NCBI RefSeq assembly: GCF_001049735.1
Contig: NZ_CVPC01000002.1
Location: forward strand, 62,001-126,000
Direction: 5' to 3'
DNA: 64,000 nt
DNA from: Nereida ignava
Lineage (GTDB): Bacteria; Pseudomonadota; Alphaproteobacteria; Rhodobacterales; Rhodobacteraceae
Shown one piece after another: positions 17,919 to 25,687 of this stretch. Each line of letters opens with the position of its first letter. Position 1 is the stretch's first letter. The notes below the pieces were generated by a model. That model was not told the DNA's origin and did no database searches. It worked only from the letters and a program-made list of their open reading frames with translations. The translations under genes and the position numbers were made by a program.

Positions 17919-18656
17919 ATGTTCGATTTGTCTGGTAAATGTGCCCTTATCACTGGTGCTTCCGGTGGTATTGGTGGTGAAATTGCAAGAACGCTTCACG
18001 CTGCAGGTGCCACGGTTGGCCTGTCTGGCACCCGTGTTGAGCCGCTCCAAGCATTGGCAGATGAGCTGGGTGAACGCGCCCATGTTTTGCCGTGCAACTT
18101 GTCTGATGCAGAGGCCGTGACAGCCCTGCCAAAGCAAGCCGCCGATGCGATGGGTTCTGTTGATATCTTGGTTAACAATGCAGGGATCACACGCGACAAT
18201 CTATTCATGCGCATGTCAGAAGAAGAATGGCTGAGCGTGCTTGATGTAAACCTGACCAGCACCATGCGCCTGTGCAAAGGTGCGATCCGTGGCATGATGA
18301 AGGCGCGATGGGGTCGGATCATCAACATCAGCTCTGTTGTGGGCAGCACGGGTAACCCGGGACAGGCAAACTATGCAGCGTCAAAAGCGGGTATGGTCGG
18401 CATGTCAAAGTCGCTTGCCTATGAAGTTGCCTCGCGCGGGATCACCGTGAATTGCGTTGCACCTGGATTCATCACCACGGCGATGACCGATAAACTTACT
18501 GACGATCAAAAGTCGGGCATTTTGACAAACGTTCCTGCAGGCCGCATGGGCGAAGCTGCCGAAATCGGTGCAGCGGTGCTCTATCTGGCGAGCACTGAGG
18601 CCGGATATATGACTGGTGCGACCTTGCATGTGAACGGCGGCATGGCCATGTACTAG
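17919..18656 (+). CDS. fabG: 3-oxoacyl-ACP reductase FabG
   Basis: A 245-residue short-chain dehydrogenase that reduces 3-oxoacyl-ACP with NADPH. Motifs: TGASGGIGGEIA (cofactor loop), NNAGITRDNLFMRM (the FabG-specific stretch), and the catalytic Ser-Tyr-Lys in NISSVVGSTGNPGQANYAASKAG. The C-terminal YMTGATLHVNGGMAMY is typical. A good GGAGGAGAC precedes the start. It ends with TAG, which shows that TAG is an ordinary stop in this genome. Confidence 0.97.
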   Translation: MFDLSGKCALITGASGGIGGEIARTLHAAGATVGLSGTRVEPLQALADELGERAHVLPCNLSDAEAVTALPKQAADAMGSVDILVNNAGITRDNLFMRMSEEEWLSVLDVNLTSTMRLCKGAIRGMMKARWGRIINISSVVGSTGNPGQANYAASKAGMVGMSKSLAYEVASRGITVNCVAPGFITTAMTDKLTDDQKSGILTNVPAGRMGEAAEIGAAVLYLASTEAGYMTGATLHVNGGMAMY

Positions 18657-18758
18657 GCTCTGCGGTAGGGCTATTTACGGCTTTACCCAGCGTTATCGAA
18701 AGCGTTTGCCTTATCATGAAATTGTGGTAAGTCGCGCCATGAGAAGGGAGGGTCGGCA

Positions 18759-18797
18759 ATGTCGCTCTCCTTATGGGCCTTAAAAATTAGGCATTAG
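18759..18797 (+). other. Possible 12-codon upstream ORF in the acpP leader
   Basis: ATG 18759 to TAG 18795-18797 encodes [19 protein letters not shown] lies six bases upstream, a better ribosome site than most genes here have. It ends 41 bases before acpP. It could be a leader peptide or chance; nothing else in the 182-base fabG-acpP gap was recognised. Confidence 0.22.
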
Positions 18798-18838
18798 ACC
18801 AAGGTCCTAACAGGACGATATTAAAGACGAGGATTGCC

Positions 18839-19072
18839 ATGAGCGACGTTGCAGATCGAGTAAAGAAAATTGTTGTTGAGCACCTGGGTGTTGAAGAAGA
18901 CAAAGTTGTAGAAAACGCGTCTTTCATCGACGATCTTGGCGCAGACAGCTTGGACACAGTTGAGCTGGTTATGGCGTTCGAAGAAGAGTTTGGCATCGAA
19001 ATCCCAGACGACGCTGCTGAAACCATCCAGTCTTTCGGCGATGCAGTGAAATTCATCACAGAAGCTGCCTAA
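18839..19072 (+). CDS. acpP: Acyl carrier protein AcpP
   Basis: A 77-residue acidic helical protein that carries acyl chains on 4'-phosphopantetheine. The attachment serine is S37 in the invariant [13 protein letters not shown] motif. AAAGACGAGGATTGCC precedes the start. Its own 182-base leader and a strong terminator just downstream suggest a separate, highly expressed transcript, as is usual for acpP. It sits between fabG and fabF. Confidence 0.98.
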   Translation: MSDVADRVKKIVVEHLGVEEDKVVENASFIDDLGADSLDTVELVMAFEEEFGIEIPDDAAETIQSFGDAVKFITEAA

Positions 19073-19114
19073 GGCACGTTTCGCGCCCCGCAAGAGCGGG
19101 AGCTGCAAGATAGC

Positions 19115-19152
19115 AAACGGCGCTCCAATTGGGGCGCCGTTTCGCGTTTTTG
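19115..19152 (+). terminator. Rho-independent terminator after acpP
   Basis: AAACGGCGCTCC (19115-19126) pairs with GGGGCGCCGTTT (19131-19142) as a 12-base stem with one G-U pair and an AATT loop. CGCG and then TTTTT (19147-19151) follow. Confidence 0.85.
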
Positions 19153-19207
19153 GGGCTGTTTTTGTAAAAAAGGTGGGGCGGTGGGGCGCTGATTGGTATG
19201 CAAGCCC

Positions 19208-19237
19208 TTGCCCCTGAGTGTTGTGGCGCGGTATGTG
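19208..19237 (+). promoter_or_regulatory. Candidate sigma70 promoter of fabF
   Basis: TTGCCC (19208-19213) and TATGTG (19232-19237) are 18 bases apart, 38 bases before the fabF start. The match is moderate. Confidence 0.35.
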
Positions 19238-19275
19238 ATAGCCACCATAGGCAGTACTAAATTGGGGGAAAACCG

Positions 19276-20532
19276 ATGCGCCGTGTCGTTGTTACAGGTC
19301 TTGGAATGGTTTCGCCGCTTGGCGACGGTGTGGATGTGACGTGGTCACGTCTGCTTGACGGGCAATCCGGTGCCGGCCCCATTACGAAATTTGACGCTAG
19401 CCATCTTGGCACGACCTACGCCTGTGAAGTGCCGCGCGGCGAGGGAGAGGGCGATTTCAACGCTGATGCGTATATGCCCCCCAAAGAACAGCGCAAAATT
19501 GATGACTTCATTTTGTACGGTGTTGCAGCGGCAGACCAAGCGATTGCCGATTCTGGTTGGGTACCTGAGAGCGATGATGACCGGTTCCGCACCGGTGTGA
19601 TGATCGGGTCTGGCATTGGTGGGTTGAATTCGATCGCCGATACAGCCGTGTTGCTGAAGGAAAAAGGCCCGCGCCGCGTGTCGCCTTTCTTTATTCCTGG
19701 TGCGCTGATTAACTTGGTCAGTGGGCAAGTCAGCATCAAATATGGTCTGAAAGGCCCCAACCACGCGGTTGTGACAGCCTGTTCAACCGGTGCGCACGCC
19801 ATTGGTGATGCAGCCCGTTTGATTGCGCTTGATGATGCGGATGTGATGGTTGCTGGTGGTGCCGAAAGCCCCATTTCCGAGATTGGCGTTGCGGGTTTTA
19901 ACGCGTGTAAGGCGCTGTCGACCAAGCGCGCAGATGATCCAACCAAAGCCAGCCGTCCTTGGGACGCGGACCGTGACGGGTTTGTCATGGGTGAGGGCGC
20001 GGGCGTTGTTGTTCTGGAAGAATATGAGCACGCAAAGGCACGCGGTGCCAAGATTTACGCAGAGATTTTGGGCTATGGCCTGTCAGGCGACGCGCACCAC
20101 ATCACTGCGCCGCCCCCCAACCACGAGGGGGCCGAGCGGGCGATGCGCGCAGCCGTAAAACGTGCGGGCATTGCACCAAGCGAGATTGATTACGTCAACG
20201 CCCACGGCACATCCACGATGGCCGACACCATTGAACTGGGCGCGGTTGAGCGTGTTCTGGGGGATGCGGCGTCTGAGTGTTCCATGTCATCAACCAAGTC
20301 GGCCATCGGCCATTTGCTAGGTGCAGCCGGTGCCGTTGAGGCGATTTTCTGTATCCTGGCGATCCGCGATCAAGTGGCGCCGCCCACGCTCAACCTTGAG
20401 AATGTGGACTGTGAGCACACGATTGATCTGATTGGGCCAGAAAAGCGCGAGCGCAAGATTGAGACAGTCCTCTCGAACTCATTTGGGTTCGGTGGCACAA
20501 ACGCCAGCCTGATCATGGGTAAGGTGCGCTAA
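19276..20532 (+). CDS. fabF: 3-oxoacyl-ACP synthase II FabF
   Basis: A 418-residue condensing enzyme that extends acyl-ACP with malonyl-ACP. The Cys-His-His triad is C169 (VVTACSTGAHA), H310 (VNAHGTSTMADTIE) and H346 (AIGHLLGAAGAVE), and NSFGFGGTNASLI closes the fold. GGGGGAAAA lies in front of the ATG. mltG starts three bases after the stop, so the two are probably transcribed together. Confidence 0.97.
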   Translation: MRRVVVTGLGMVSPLGDGVDVTWSRLLDGQSGAGPITKFDASHLGTTYACEVPRGEGEGDFNADAYMPPKEQRKIDDFILYGVAAADQAIADSGWVPESDDDRFRTGVMIGSGIGGLNSIADTAVLLKEKGPRRVSPFFIPGALINLVSGQVSIKYGLKGPNHAVVTACSTGAHAIGDAARLIALDDADVMVAGGAESPISEIGVAGFNACKALSTKRADDPTKASRPWDADRDGFVMGEGAGVVVLEEYEHAKARGAKIYAEILGYGLSGDAHHITAPPPNHEGAERAMRAAVKRAGIAPSEIDYVNAHGTSTMADTIELGAVERVLGDAASECSMSSTKSAIGHLLGAAGAVEAIFCILAIRDQVAPPTLNLENVDCEHTIDLIGPEKRERKIETVLSNSFGFGGTNASLIMGKVR

Positions 20533-20535
20533 GCC

Positions 20536-21690
20536 ATGTGGCGGCACGTCGTTTCTAATGCGCTGACGTTGGCGATTGTGATCCTGTTCCTTGTGGGCGG
20601 GGTGATCGTTTGGGGAACGTCGCAGTATAAAGAGGGCGGGCCGCTCGCTGAGGCGATTTGTTTGCAAGTGCCTTCGGGTGCGTCGATGGGTTCGGTAAGC
20701 GCCGATCTTGCGGAGCAGGGTGCTGTGAGCAATGCGCGCATTTTCCGGCTTGGGGCGGATTATTCCGAGAAGGCGTCCCAGCTGAAGGCGGGTTCGTTCT
20801 TGATTGAGGCGGGCGCATCCATGGAGCAGATCGTTGATGTGGTGACACGCGGTGGGCGCAATACATGCGGTACCGAAGTGGTGTTCCGCGTTGGCGTGAC
20901 ACGTAAGCAAGTACAAGTCCGTGAGCTTGATCCCGCCACCAACCGCTATGTTGAACAGGCGCGGTTTGAGCCACAAGTAGAGCCTGTTGATCCTGTCTAC
21001 ACCGCCGCGCTGGATGCTTCTGATACGTTGATCCGTTTTGCGGTTGCGGAGGGCGTGACCAGCTGGACGATTGTTGAGGCGCTCAACAACATTGATTTTC
21101 TGAGCGGTGAGATCGCCGCTGTTCCGTCTGAGGGAAGCCTTGCGCCCGACAGCTATGAGATCAGCAAAGGTCAGGACCGGAACGAGATCCTGGCGGATAT
21201 GGCCGCCCGTCAGGAACGTATTCTGGCGCAGGCTTGGGCCGAGCGTGCGGATGACGTGGAAGTTGAGACACCTCAAGAGGCGTTGATCCTTGCTTCGATC
21301 ATTGAAAAAGAGACCGCGGTTGCAGAAGAGCGCGGTCAAGTGGCCAGTGTTTTCACCAATCGTTTGAAACGCGGAATGCGTCTGCAAACGGACCCTACGG
21401 TGATTTACGGCATTACTAAGGGCGAGGGTATTTTGGGCCGCGGGCTGCGCCGCAGTGAGTTGCGCGCCGAGACCCCTTGGAACACTTATGTCATTCCGGC
21501 CTTGCCACCGACCCCCATTGCTAACCCCGGACGGGCCAGCATTGAGGCGGCGTTGAACCCTGAGAGTACTGATTTGTTGTTCTTTGTGGCGGATGGCACC
21601 GGTGGGCACGCGTTTGCGCGCACCCTTGATGAGCATAACGCCAATGTTGCCAAGTGGCGCAAGATCGAAGCAGAGCGCAACGCCAACTAA
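20536..21690 (+). CDS. mltG: Endolytic murein transglycosylase MltG
   Basis: A 384-residue inner-membrane protein that cleaves nascent glycan strands and so limits peptidoglycan chain length. One membrane helix lies at about residues 7-27 (LTLAIVILFLVGGVIVWG). The periplasmic part has an N-terminal LysM-like segment and the YceG domain with ASIIEKETAVAEERGQVASVF (catalytic Glu), LKRGMRLQTDPTVIYG and NTYVIPALPPTPIANPG. The acpP-fabF-mltG order is common in Proteobacteria, where pabC may lie between fabF and mltG; no pabC is present here. Confidence 0.95.
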   Translation: MWRHVVSNALTLAIVILFLVGGVIVWGTSQYKEGGPLAEAICLQVPSGASMGSVSADLAEQGAVSNARIFRLGADYSEKASQLKAGSFLIEAGASMEQIVDVVTRGGRNTCGTEVVFRVGVTRKQVQVRELDPATNRYVEQARFEPQVEPVDPVYTAALDASDTLIRFAVAEGVTSWTIVEALNNIDFLSGEIAAVPSEGSLAPDSYEISKGQDRNEILADMAARQERILAQAWAERADDVEVETPQEALILASIIEKETAVAEERGQVASVFTNRLKRGMRLQTDPTVIYGITKGEGILGRGLRRSELRAETPWNTYVIPALPPTPIANPGRASIEAALNPESTDLLFFVADGTGGHAFARTLDEHNANVAKWRKIEAERNAN

Positions 21691-21809
21691 GCTTTGGGCC
21701 TTGCTGCGCGCCTTATTTTAAAGGCAAGGTGACGGTTAACTCACTGTTTCTTTAAGAAAAATTAAGCATATCGCGCGGTGGGGTGTTGCGTCCCCCCGCC
21801 TTGGAAACT

Positions 21810-21839
21810 TTGACTTTTGGCTCTTTTTGAAGGTATAAC
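21810..21839 (+). promoter_or_regulatory. Sigma70-type promoter of the GTA cluster
   Basis: TTGACT (21810-21815) and TATAAC (21834-21839) are separated by 18 bases. This is the best promoter match in the 260-base mltG-GTA gap and would leave a leader of about 105 bases. In the leader CTGCCTA (21860-21866) is complementary to TAGGCAG (21938-21944), which ends six bases before the small terminase ATG. Upstream, 21691-21809 holds only weak inverted repeats. Confidence 0.6.
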
Positions 21840-21950
21840 TTGGCCATAGCTGGGAGAGACTGCCTAGGATGAACGGCTGGTAAAAGTCAGGGTCCTACAA
21901 CGCTTTTTCGGTCTGTGGAGGGGGTAACACCCAAACATAGGCAGCAAATT

Positions 21951-22286
21951 ATGAGCAACATGAACCATGACGCGTTTGACCAGACGGAAGATAGTTTGGC
22001 TGCAGCGTTGGATCAAATGAGCCGCTATGAGCGATTTATCGAGGCGGCATTACGGAAAATTGAGAGCGGCGAGATGGATGGGGCCAAGGGTCTGTCCACC
22101 CATTTGAGTGGCCTCATGAAGGCCCGCGATGCCGTGATCGCAGAACGAGGACGATTGCGAGATGATGAGCTTAAGCGACGCGACCGCATCACCGAACACG
22201 ATATCGATTTCGATGCCCGACGATCTGAGATCGCTGGCCGTTTGGCTAAGCTCCGCCGATGTTGCCGTGCAAGGCGCGTTCCTTGA
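21951..22286 (+). CDS. GTA gp1, small terminase subunit
   Basis: A 111-residue, mostly helical and charged protein at the first position of the GTA cluster. The pattern matches the RcGTA g1 product, now regarded as the small terminase: a coiled-coil-like stretch SLAAALDQMSRYERFIEAALRKIESGE and a basic C-terminus (IAGRLAKLRRCCRARR). It would recruit the large terminase, but GTA small terminases lack sequence-specific DNA recognition. ATG 21951 was chosen; a GTG at 21915 would add 12 residues. It overlaps the large terminase frame by 125 bases if that gene starts at 22162. Confidence 0.75.
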   Translation: MSNMNHDAFDQTEDSLAAALDQMSRYERFIEAALRKIESGEMDGAKGLSTHLSGLMKARDAVIAERGRLRDDELKRRDRITEHDIDFDARRSEIAGRLAKLRRCCRARRVP

Positions 22287-23589
22287 CACGTTGACCGAAG
22301 ACGATTTGCGGGCCTTGCCGTATATTTTCGAGATGTGGGCCCATGATCACCAATTACCGCCTGCCTATACGCCCAAAGGGGCTGATTGGCGGACGTGGGT
22401 GATCATGGGCGGGCGGGGTGCGGGCAAAACCCGCGCCGGTGCTGAATGGGTGCGCAGTCAGGTTGAGGGCAGTTTGCCGCTTCATTCGGGCAAGGCCAAG
22501 CGTTTGGCGTTGATCGGGGAAACCTATGACCAAGTGCGCGATGTGATGGTGTTTGGTGATAGCGGAATTCTGGCGTGCTCTCCGCCAGATCGTAAGCCAG
22601 AATGGTTGGCCTCAAAACGCAAACTGGTTTGGCCAAATGGGGCCGAGGCACAGTGTTTTTCTGCCTCCGAGCCCGAAAGCCTGCGCGGTCCGCAATTTGA
22701 CGGTGCTTAGGTCGATGAGCTGGCCAAGTGGAAGAAAGCCCGTGAAAGTTGGGATATGCTGCAGTTTGCGCTGCGTCTTGGGGAGTGTCCGCAGCAGGTT
22801 GTCACAACAACGCCGCGTAATGTTGGCGTGTTGAAGGATATTTTGGATGTGGACAGCACGGTGACCACCCATGCGCCAACAGAGGCCAATGCTGGGTTCT
22901 TGGCGCAAGGGTTTCTAAGCGAGGTGCGCCGCCGATATGCGGGTACACGTTTGGGCCGTCAGGAGTTGGACGGTGTCTTGCTTGATGATGCCGAAGACGC
23001 GCTTTGGTCGTTGGCGATGCTTGAGGCGACGCGCGTTGATCTCGGGGATGTGCACCGGTTTGACCGCGTGGTGGTGGCGGTTGATCCGCCTGTCACGGGG
23101 CACACGCGGTCAGATGAATGCGGGATCGTTGTGGTAGGGGCCAATTTGCAAGGCCCACCCCAAGATTGGACGGCATATGTGCTTGCAGACAAGACGGTGA
23201 CGGCGGCCTCTCCGCTGGCGTGGGCAACGCGTGCGGTGGATGCGATGCGCCAGTTTGGGGCCGATAAGATCGTGGCCGAAGTGAACCAAGGCGGTGACAT
23301 GGTAGAGCAAATGATCCGCCAGATTGATCCGCTTGCGCCCTATGCGGGGGTCCGTGCGTCACGGGGTAAGGCAGCGCGGGCTGAGCCTGTTGCGATGCTT
23401 TATGAGCAGGGCCGTGTGCGGCATGTGCGCCACCTTGAGGTGCTTGAGGAACAGATGTGCCAAATGACGACGCGCGGCTTTGAGGGCAAGGGATCGCCGG
23501 ACCGAGTAGACGCCTTGGTGTGGGCGCTGAACGAAGTGATGATTGAGCCTGCTGCAAAGTACCGCCATCCGCGGTTGCGCACGTTGTGA
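22162..23589 (+). pseudogene. GTA gp2, large terminase subunit, interrupted by an in-frame TAG
   Basis: The frame encodes the GTA packaging motor in one piece of about 475 codons except for TAG at 22708-22710 (codon 183). Before the stop there is the ATPase start with Walker A GGRGAGKT (residues 83-90). Directly after the stop, in the same frame, come VDELAKWKKARESWDML, QQVVTTTPRNV (coupling motif) and the nuclease domain (VVAVDPPVTGHTRSDECGIVVVG, IVAEVNQGGDMVEQMI, DRVDALVWALNEV). GTA terminases normally have a tryptophan just before the Walker B DE, so TGG to TAG is the likely change. A fragment ending at the stop lacks the catalytic acid. The start could also be ATG 22213. TAG is used as a normal stop by several genes here, so genome-wide recoding is excluded. 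Confidence 0.88.
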
Positions 23590-23685
23590 TGTGAATTTGT
23601 AGGTCCTGTTGTAAATTTAGCGCCCGCTGTTTTGGGCCGTATTGACCGGCTGTTTTTGGACGGGCGAGGTCATGGAGTTGAGTGA

Positions 23686-24843
23686 ATGGTTTTTGATATG
23701 TTTCGAAAAAGTGCACCGCAAGGTCTGCAAAAAGCGCGGTCATTTAGACCGGCGGTGATGTCTGGTGGCGGTGTGGCTTGGACTTCGCGCGATGCGGGTT
23801 CGCTGACGCGGACCGGATTTGCGGGTAATCCTGTAGGGTTTCGGGCGGTAAAATTGATTGCGGAGGCAGCTGCGGCTCTGCCTTTGGTACTGCAAGATGC
23901 GTCACAGCGTTTTGATACCCATCCGTTGCTGGGTTTGTTGGCGCGTCCCAATGCGGGCCAAGGTCAGGCGGAGTTGTTGGAGGCAATTTATTGCCAGCTG
24001 CTGCTGACCGGCAATGCCTACGTTAAGGTGAGCGGCGAGGCCGAGCAGTTGCACGTGTTGCGTTCGGATCGGGTGCGGGTGGTGCCTGGTGCTGATGGCT
24101 GGCCTGTGGCGTATGATTACACTGTGGGCGGGTCTGTTCACCGCTTTGATGTGGGCGCGCCCGGTCCAATTTGCCACATTAAGTCGTTCCACCCGTCTGA
24201 TGATCATTACGGGTTAAGCCCGATGCAGGCCGCGGCGACAGCACTTGATGTGCATAATGCCGCGTCGCGCTGGTCAAAGGGACTTTTAGATAACGCGGCG
24301 CGTCCGAGCGGGGCGATTGTGTATTCAAGCGCTGACGGGTCTGGAACGATGACCACGGATCAATACGACCGTCTTGTTGATGAGATGGAAACGCATCACC
24401 AAGGGGCGCGAAATGCGGGGCGACCGATGTTGCTTGAGGGGGGGCTGGATTGGAAGCCGATGGGGTTTAGTCCGTCCGATATGGAATTTCAGAAAACCAA
24501 AGAAGCCGCTGCGCGGGAGATTGCGACAGCTTTCGGTGTGCCCCCGATGATGTTGGGTATTCCTGGTGATGCGACGTATGCAAATTACGCCGAGGCCAAT
24601 CGTGCGTTCTACCGCTTGACGGTTTTGCCAATGGCCACGCGGGTGACTGCCGCCTTGGCGGATTGGCTGGGACAAGTGATGGCACACTCTGTCACGCTGA
24701 AGCCCGACGTTGATCAGGTAGCTGCGTTATCCGGCGAGCGCGATCAGCAATGGGCGCGCATCGGTTCGGCGGATTTTCTAAGTGACGCTGAAAAGCGGCG
24801 TTTGCTGGGTTTGCCTGTAGAATTGGAGGCCCGTGATGAATGA
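23686..24843 (+). CDS. GTA gp3, portal protein (HK97 family)
   Basis: A 385-residue portal subunit; a dodecamer forms the vertex through which DNA enters the head. It shows NPVGFRAVKLIAEAAAALPLVL, HPLLGLLARPNAGQGQAELLEAI, LLTGNAYVKVSG, HIKSFHPSDDHYGLSPMQAA and AFGVPPMMLGIPGDATYANYAEANRAFYRLTVLPM, which are all standard for the HK97-type portal family. The length equals that of other GTA portals. It follows the terminase after 96 bases and its end overlaps gp3.5. Confidence 0.95.
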   Translation: MVFDMFRKSAPQGLQKARSFRPAVMSGGGVAWTSRDAGSLTRTGFAGNPVGFRAVKLIAEAAAALPLVLQDASQRFDTHPLLGLLARPNAGQGQAELLEAIYCQLLLTGNAYVKVSGEAEQLHVLRSDRVRVVPGADGWPVAYDYTVGGSVHRFDVGAPGPICHIKSFHPSDDHYGLSPMQAAATALDVHNAASRWSKGLLDNAARPSGAIVYSSADGSGTMTTDQYDRLVDEMETHHQGARNAGRPMLLEGGLDWKPMGFSPSDMEFQKTKEAAAREIATAFGVPPMMLGIPGDATYANYAEANRAFYRLTVLPMATRVTAALADWLGQVMAHSVTLKPDVDQVAALSGERDQQWARIGSADFLSDAEKRRLLGLPVELEARDE

Positions 24844-25081
24844 GTTTGCCAAAGACCCTTTTGGGGTGAGTGAGCTTGATTGCTTGCCTGCCCAACGGAT
24901 CAATCTGCACGAGCGGATGGCTGCGCTGCAGTTTGAGATGCTGAGCAAGCGGTTGGATGATTTGGACAGCGCGATGGAACGCCTTGAGCGACGGTTGTGG
25001 TTGATTGTGTTTGGTGTGGTCGGTGTGATCTTGGCCCAAGCGTTTCAATCGGTGCTTACTGTGACGCCTAATCTGGCATGA
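24836..25081 (+). CDS. GTA gp3.5, small protein with a C-terminal membrane segment
   Basis: An 81-residue protein between portal and protease genes, the position of RcGTA g3.5. Residues 25-50 are a helical charged stretch with a heptad look (LHERMAALQFEMLSKRLDDLDSAMERLERRL), followed by one hydrophobic segment (LWLIVFGVVGVILAQAF). The start is ATG 24836, six bases after TTGGAGG, overlapping the portal gene by eight bases. Its role in the particle is not clear from the sequence; the membrane segment could place head assembly at the inner membrane. Confidence 0.75.
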   Translation: MNEFAKDPFGVSELDCLPAQRINLHERMAALQFEMLSKRLDDLDSAMERLERRLWLIVFGVVGVILAQAFQSVLTVTPNLA

Positions 25082-25641
25082 GGAAAACGGATATGATGAC
25101 ATTGGAACGCAAAGACAGCGCGCGCAGTCTGCAGGTGAATGTAGTCAGTGATGATAGCGTCATTGTTGCGGGATACGCTTCGGTTTTCGGGATCGAGGAT
25201 AAGGGTGGTGATGTCGTAATGGCCGGCGCTTATGCCCGCGCTTTAAATGCGCTGAAGGCAAATGGTGGTGGCGTAAAAATGCTGTGGCAACATGATGCCA
25301 CGCAGCCGATCGGCGAGTGGGACACAGTAAATGAGGATGCCCATGGGTTGTTTGTCAGCGGACGGTTACTAACCGATGTGGCCAAGGCCCGTGAAGCGGC
25401 GGCCCTTCTTGGGGCGGGGGCGATTGATGGGCTGTCGATCGGGTACCGCACGGTGACGGCCAGCAAGAACGCCAAGGGTCAGCGCATGTTGTCCGATCTG
25501 GAGTTGTGGGAGGTGTCGCTTGTGACGTTTCCGATGCTGCCTGAGGCGCGTGTGACGGCCAAATCCGAAGGTTTGCCCCTCCTTGGATCATGCGCGTATG
25601 CAGAGGCGCTCAGGCGGGCGCAGCAGCAATTGGCCACGTGA
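25078..25641 (+). CDS. GTA gp4, prohead protease (HK97/S78 family)
   Basis: A 187-residue maturation protease that trims the capsid protein during head assembly. The catalytic His is in KMLWQHDATQPIG and the Ser in GAGAIDGLSIGYRTV; VVMAGAYARAL and LWEVSLVTFPMLPEARV are further family phrases. The ATG at 25078 overlaps the previous stop by four bases; ATG 25093, preceded by AGGAAAA, is an equally good start and would shorten the protein by five residues. Confidence 0.92.
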   Translation: MRKTDMMTLERKDSARSLQVNVVSDDSVIVAGYASVFGIEDKGGDVVMAGAYARALNALKANGGGVKMLWQHDATQPIGEWDTVNEDAHGLFVSGRLLTDVAKAREAAALLGAGAIDGLSIGYRTVTASKNAKGQRMLSDLELWEVSLVTFPMLPEARVTAKSEGLPLLGSCAYAEALRRAQQQLAT

Positions 25642-25687
25642 TACCGCGCGGCACCCTCTGATTATTTTGCTTTGAAAAGGACTGATT

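Noticed and set aside
20479-21636. 385-codon antisense ORF over mltG
   Set aside because: mltG on the other strand has clear conserved motifs; the antisense translation shows no family features and is a product of GC-biased codon use.
21841-21905. tRNA-like phrase (AGCTGGGAGAG) in the GTA leader
   Set aside because: It resembles a tRNA D-arm, but there is no matching acceptor stem, anticodon arm or GGTTC T-loop at the right spacing.
22708-22710. Genome-wide reassignment of TAG to an amino acid
   Set aside because: Several intact genes of normal length in the window end in TAG (fabG, cysE, secD, secF, first cyclophilin, second GNAT).
22756-23589. Independent gene for the terminase nuclease domain (a naturally split terminase)
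   Set aside because: The upstream fragment would end before the Walker B acids, and the downstream ATG has no ribosome site; a point nonsense change in one gene is simpler.
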